From: Pseudomonadota bacterium | GTDB lineage: Bacteria > Pseudomonadota > Alphaproteobacteria > Rhizobiales > Xanthobacteraceae | Assembly (NCBI GenBank): GCA_021779635.1 | Contig: JAJYAH010000274.1 | Coordinates: 1-8,419 of the forward strand | Length of the DNA stretch: 8,419 nt | Direction: 5' to 3' | Shown: positions 8,162 to 8,419 of the stretch, piece by piece | Position numbering within the stretch: position 1 is the first letter of the stretch | How the letters are laid out: the number at the start of each line of letters is the position of its first letter | The notes under the pieces: generated by a model | Told to the model about the DNA's origin: nothing | Databases searched by the model: none | The model's input: only the letters and a program-made list of their open reading frames with translations | Translations under genes and position numbers: made by a program

Positions 8162-8419
8162 ATGGGCCGGAGAGTTTCAGTAGCCGCCGCCATTTTTATT
8201 CCTTTCTTCACCGGCACCGCATTCGGCGCCGATCAGGTCCATGACGAGATACAGGTCTACAACGCCGAGATCGCTGGCGTTGGGCAGTGGACGTATGAAC
8301 AGCATCTGAACTATGCCGGCATCGGGCAAAACCAGCCGGTGGTGCCGGGCGGTTTTTCATCCAACCATGCCCTTCAAGGCACCCCGGAATTCGCGTATGG
8401 CCTCACCGACTGGTGGGAA
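8162..8419 (+). CDS. Secreted protein of unknown function, N-terminal part (3' end outside window)
   Basis: Eighty-six codons are visible and the frame is still open at the right edge. ATG 8162 has GGAG (8153-8156) with a 5-base spacer. An in-frame GTG at 8138 would add eight residues but lacks a properly spaced site. The N-terminus is a classic Sec signal peptide: MGRR, a hydrophobic core (VAAAIFIPFF), then TGTAFG with likely cleavage after Gly22 before ADQV. The mature part is rich in aromatic residues and has no Cys. The segment TPEFAYGLTDWWE near the edge resembles the alternating strand-turn pattern at the start of outer-membrane beta-barrel families of the MetA-pathway/transporter-like type, so an outer-membrane location is possible but is inference. 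I do not recognise the family. It has its own apparent leader and lies behind a terminator, so it is probably not part of the fds operon. Confidence 0.82.
   Translation, partial: MGRRVSVAAAIFIPFFTGTAFGADQVHDEIQVYNAEIAGVGQWTYEQHLNYAGIGQNQPVVPGGFSSNHALQGTPEFAYGLTDWWE

Overview
The window looks like chromosomal DNA of an alphaproteobacterium of the Bradyrhizobium / Rhodopseudomonas / Afipia group. This is inferred from the high-GC coding sequence, the close match to alphaproteobacterial fds operon layout, and a hairpin repeat after the operon of a type I remember from Rhizobiales genomes. No database could be searched, so the assignment is provisional.

Layout. Positions 2-562 (+) are the C-terminal part of a sensor histidine kinase whose start lies upstream of the window. 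A short convergent gap follows. A LysR-type regulator gene is on the minus strand (706-1599, preferred TTG start). A relatively AT-rich divergent intergenic region (about 1600-1838) carries several small palindromes and direct repeats and separates it from a five-gene plus-strand operon. The operon runs fdsG (1839-2315), fdsB (2312-3868), fdsA (3883-6762), fdhD/fdsC (6765-7598) and fdsD (7588-7812). The genes overlap or lie 2-14 bases apart, so they are very probably co-transcribed and partly translationally coupled. A strong hairpin with a T-rich tail starts in the fdsD stop codon, and a second hairpin of dispersed-repeat type follows. The gap of about 350 bases ends with a candidate promoter and the start of a secreted protein of unknown function (8162 to beyond the end).

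How the genes work together. fdsGBA encode the three redox subunits of the soluble, molybdenum-dependent, NAD+-reducing formate dehydrogenase. FdsA oxidises formate to CO2 at a bis-MGD molybdenum centre. Electrons pass along its Fe-S chain, with FdsG carrying a further [2Fe-2S] cluster, to FMN in FdsB, where NAD+ is reduced. FdhD/FdsC sulfurates or delivers the molybdenum cofactor, and FdsD is the small delta subunit. All expected cluster ligands, the molybdenum-ligating Cys (FdsA Cys383), its His partner (His384) and the substrate-site Arg (Arg584) are visible, so the operon looks intact. The divergent LysR gene is the obvious candidate regulator.

I did not find an undescribed multi-gene system here. 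The items most worth a second look are the double-hairpin element behind fdsD, the operator-like region in front of fdsG, and the secreted protein at the right edge.
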